64,000 nucleotides of DNA from Bin25 sp026709415 (GTDB taxonomy: Bacteria > Bacteroidota > Bacteroidia > Flavobacteriales > Flavobacteriaceae), in NCBI GenBank assembly GCA_965200045.1, contig OZ241330.1, forward strand, positions 1,302,001-1,366,000. Reading direction: 5' to 3'. A program made the position numbers and the translations under genes. Shown piece after piece: positions 62,802-64,000 of this stretch. Each line of letters opens with the position of its first letter. The stretch's first letter is position 1. Below the pieces are notes generated by a model. That model made no database searches. It had not been told where the DNA came from and saw only the letters and a program-made list of their open reading frames with translations.

Positions 62802-63146
62802 ATGAAACCTCATATTGCTAGTTTAATCAATGCCATTTTGCTCATTGTCTTATCACTTTGGGCCTATTTGACTTCTGACTCTCCTTCAATGACATCATTG
62901 ATCCCCACAATAGTTGGTGTTGTTCTATTGGCCCTTAATGGTGGATTAAAAAATCAAAATAAAGTAGCATCGCATATTGTTGTGGCACTGACTTTTTTGA
63001 TAATCATTGGCCTCATCCGACCATTAATTGGGGTTTTAGATCGAAATGATGCAATTGGTATCTTTCGGGTTGGATTGATGATTTTGAGTAGTGTCTTTGC
63101 TTTGATCACATTTGTCAACAGTTTTATCAAAGCTCGAAGAGGGTAG
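62802..63146 (+). CDS. small four-helix membrane protein
   Basis: About 114 residues from ATG 62802 (a GTG 17 codons earlier is possible). Four hydrophobic segments are clear: IASLINAILLIVLSLWAYL, LIPTIVGVVLLAL, HIVVALTFLIIIGLI and IFRVGLMILSSVFALITFV. It looks like an uncharacterised integral membrane protein; no family motif is recognised. It converges with the glycosyltransferase gene. Confidence 0.6.
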   Translation: MKPHIASLINAILLIVLSLWAYLTSDSPSMTSLIPTIVGVVLLALNGGLKNQNKVASHIVVALTFLIIIGLIRPLIGVLDRNDAIGIFRVGLMILSSVFALITFVNSFIKARRG

Positions 63147-63155
63147 GATCCTGGC

Positions 63156-64000
63156 TTAACGGCTTGACTTTTTGGTATCAAGCTCTTCGGATATCAAATA
63201 TTGGGGTTTGATTTGTCTATTGCCTATAAGCATTTCCCCTAAAAAAGCAGCAATAAAAAACTGTCCACCTAAGATAATGAGGGTGAGAGCCAAGTAAAAT
63301 TCTGGTCGTTGTGTGATCAAACGAGCTTCTGTATCGAAATAGAGTTTGTCAATACCTAAATAGCCAATAAAAAGAATCCCCAATATAAAAACCATAAGCC
63401 CAACAACCCCAAAAAAATGCATGGGACGCTTTCCAAATCGTTTTAAAAACCAAATCGTCAAAAGATCTAAAAACCCTTTGATAAACCGATCGGTGCCATA
63501 TTTTGATTTTCCATATTTGCGGGCTTGATGTCTAACCTGTTTCTCATCGATTTTATTAAACCCATTAATGGAAGCCAATACAGGTATATATCGATGCATA
63601 TCACCGTACAATTCCAGAGACTGAGCAACTTGTTGGCGATAAACTTTGATCCCACAATTAAAGTCATGGATTTTAATTCCAGACACCCATCGGGCGGCCC
63701 AGTTGAACAATTTGGAAGGTATATTTTTAAATAGTTTAGAATCATAGCGTTTTTTTTTCCATCCCGAAACCATATCCAATTGTTGGTCTTCTAGTTGGTC
63801 TAGCATGAAGGGGATTTCCTCCGGAGAATCTTGTAAATCAGCGTCCATCGTTGCAATAAACTCTGTTTCGGTTCTTTGGAATCCCACATACAATGCAGAG
63901 GCTTTTCCATAATTATTGGAAAAACGAATACCACTGACGTGATTATCGATTTGAAAAACTTGCTGAATGATTTCCCATGAATTATCGGTACTACCATCGT
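63156..64000 (-). CDS. membrane-anchored family-2 glycosyltransferase (partial)
   Basis: The frame continues beyond the right edge, so the N-terminus is missing. From the edge it reads DGSTDNSWEII, NNYGKASALYVGF and ATMDADLQDSPEEIP, the GT2 dolichyl-phosphate-mannose-synthase-like core with its DxD. Two C-terminal membrane helices (FFGVVGLMVFILGILFIGYLG and LALTLIILGGQFFIAAFLG) follow, as in polyprenyl-phosphate glycosyltransferases. It likely makes a polyprenyl-linked sugar donor for envelope glycans. Confidence 0.88.
   Translation of the reverse strand, partial: DGSTDNSWEIIQQVFQIDNHVSGIRFSNNYGKASALYVGFQRTETEFIATMDADLQDSPEEIPFMLDQLEDQQLDMVSGWKKKRYDSKLFKNIPSKLFNWAARWVSGIKIHDFNCGIKVYRQQVAQSLELYGDMHRYIPVLASINGFNKIDEKQVRHQARKYGKSKYGTDRFIKGFLDLLTIWFLKRFGKRPMHFFGVVGLMVFILGILFIGYLGIDKLYFDTEARLITQRPEFYLALTLIILGGQFFIAAFLGEMLIGNRQIKPQYLISEELDTKKSSR

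Overview
The window reads as a low-GC chromosome segment of a Bacteroidota bacterium, most likely a free-living or marine flavobacterium. The evidence is a GYDIA-type GHMP kinase overlapping a degradative-type HMG-CoA reductase, SurE and LpxB on one strand, the order GAF protein-purH-mreB-mreC-mreD-PBP2-rodA, the pairing of dCMP deaminase with an S41 protease, DUF4252 proteins, a TonB-dependent receptor next to an HMA protein, an alpha-L-fucosidase, and several TAnnTTTG promoter elements with little Shine-Dalgarno.

Layout. 0-3.1 kb is accessory DNA: small unknown genes, one broken by a poly-A slip, and a serine recombinase. 3.4-5.5 kb is a PpiD-like chaperone. 5.75-7.68 kb is a transposon-like cassette with matching terminal inverted repeats and an 8-9 bp target duplication; it has no transposase and carries a HepT/MntA (HEPN/MNT) toxin-antitoxin pair and other small genes. 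8-19.3 kb is housekeeping DNA: mevalonate genes, DPP-IV peptidase, POT transporter, thioredoxin-like protein, LpxB, SurE and Prc protease. 19.4-34.6 kb is a tandem triplicated system described below. 34.7-42.3 kb is purH plus the cell-shape and elongasome operon. 42.5-53.2 kb mixes metal uptake, Fic proteins, nucleotide metabolism, proteases, fucosidase and a phosphoesterase. 53.6-56.1 kb is a small island next to tRNA-Pro with a second cassette of the same terminal-repeat family, carrying an AAA ATPase and ending inside a broken yhcG-type gene. 56.1-64 kb holds PspC, PlsC, an S41 lipoprotein, an ECF sigma/DUF4252 operon and the edge of a glycosyltransferase gene.

Most notable system. Three paralogous lipoprotein genes of about 1,090-1,110 codons lie in tandem. 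Each is preceded by the same leader: a sigma-54-like promoter block, then an upstream reading frame of 79-81 codons with a poly-C tract near its start, whose stop codon overlaps the lipoprotein start (ATGA). In copy 1 the tract has 8 C and the leader frame is open all the way to the lipoprotein start. In copies 2 and 3 it has 9 C and the leader stops after 18 codons; removing one C reopens the whole frame in both. The other length differences between leaders are multiples of three, which suggests the leader is translated. I infer a phase-variable translational-coupling switch for a surface-lipoprotein family, possibly with only copy 1 coupled in this assembly. Spacers hold ISL3-type transposase debris and one IS30-family insertion whose empty site survives in the other spacer.

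All functions are read from sequence motifs by eye; no database search was run.
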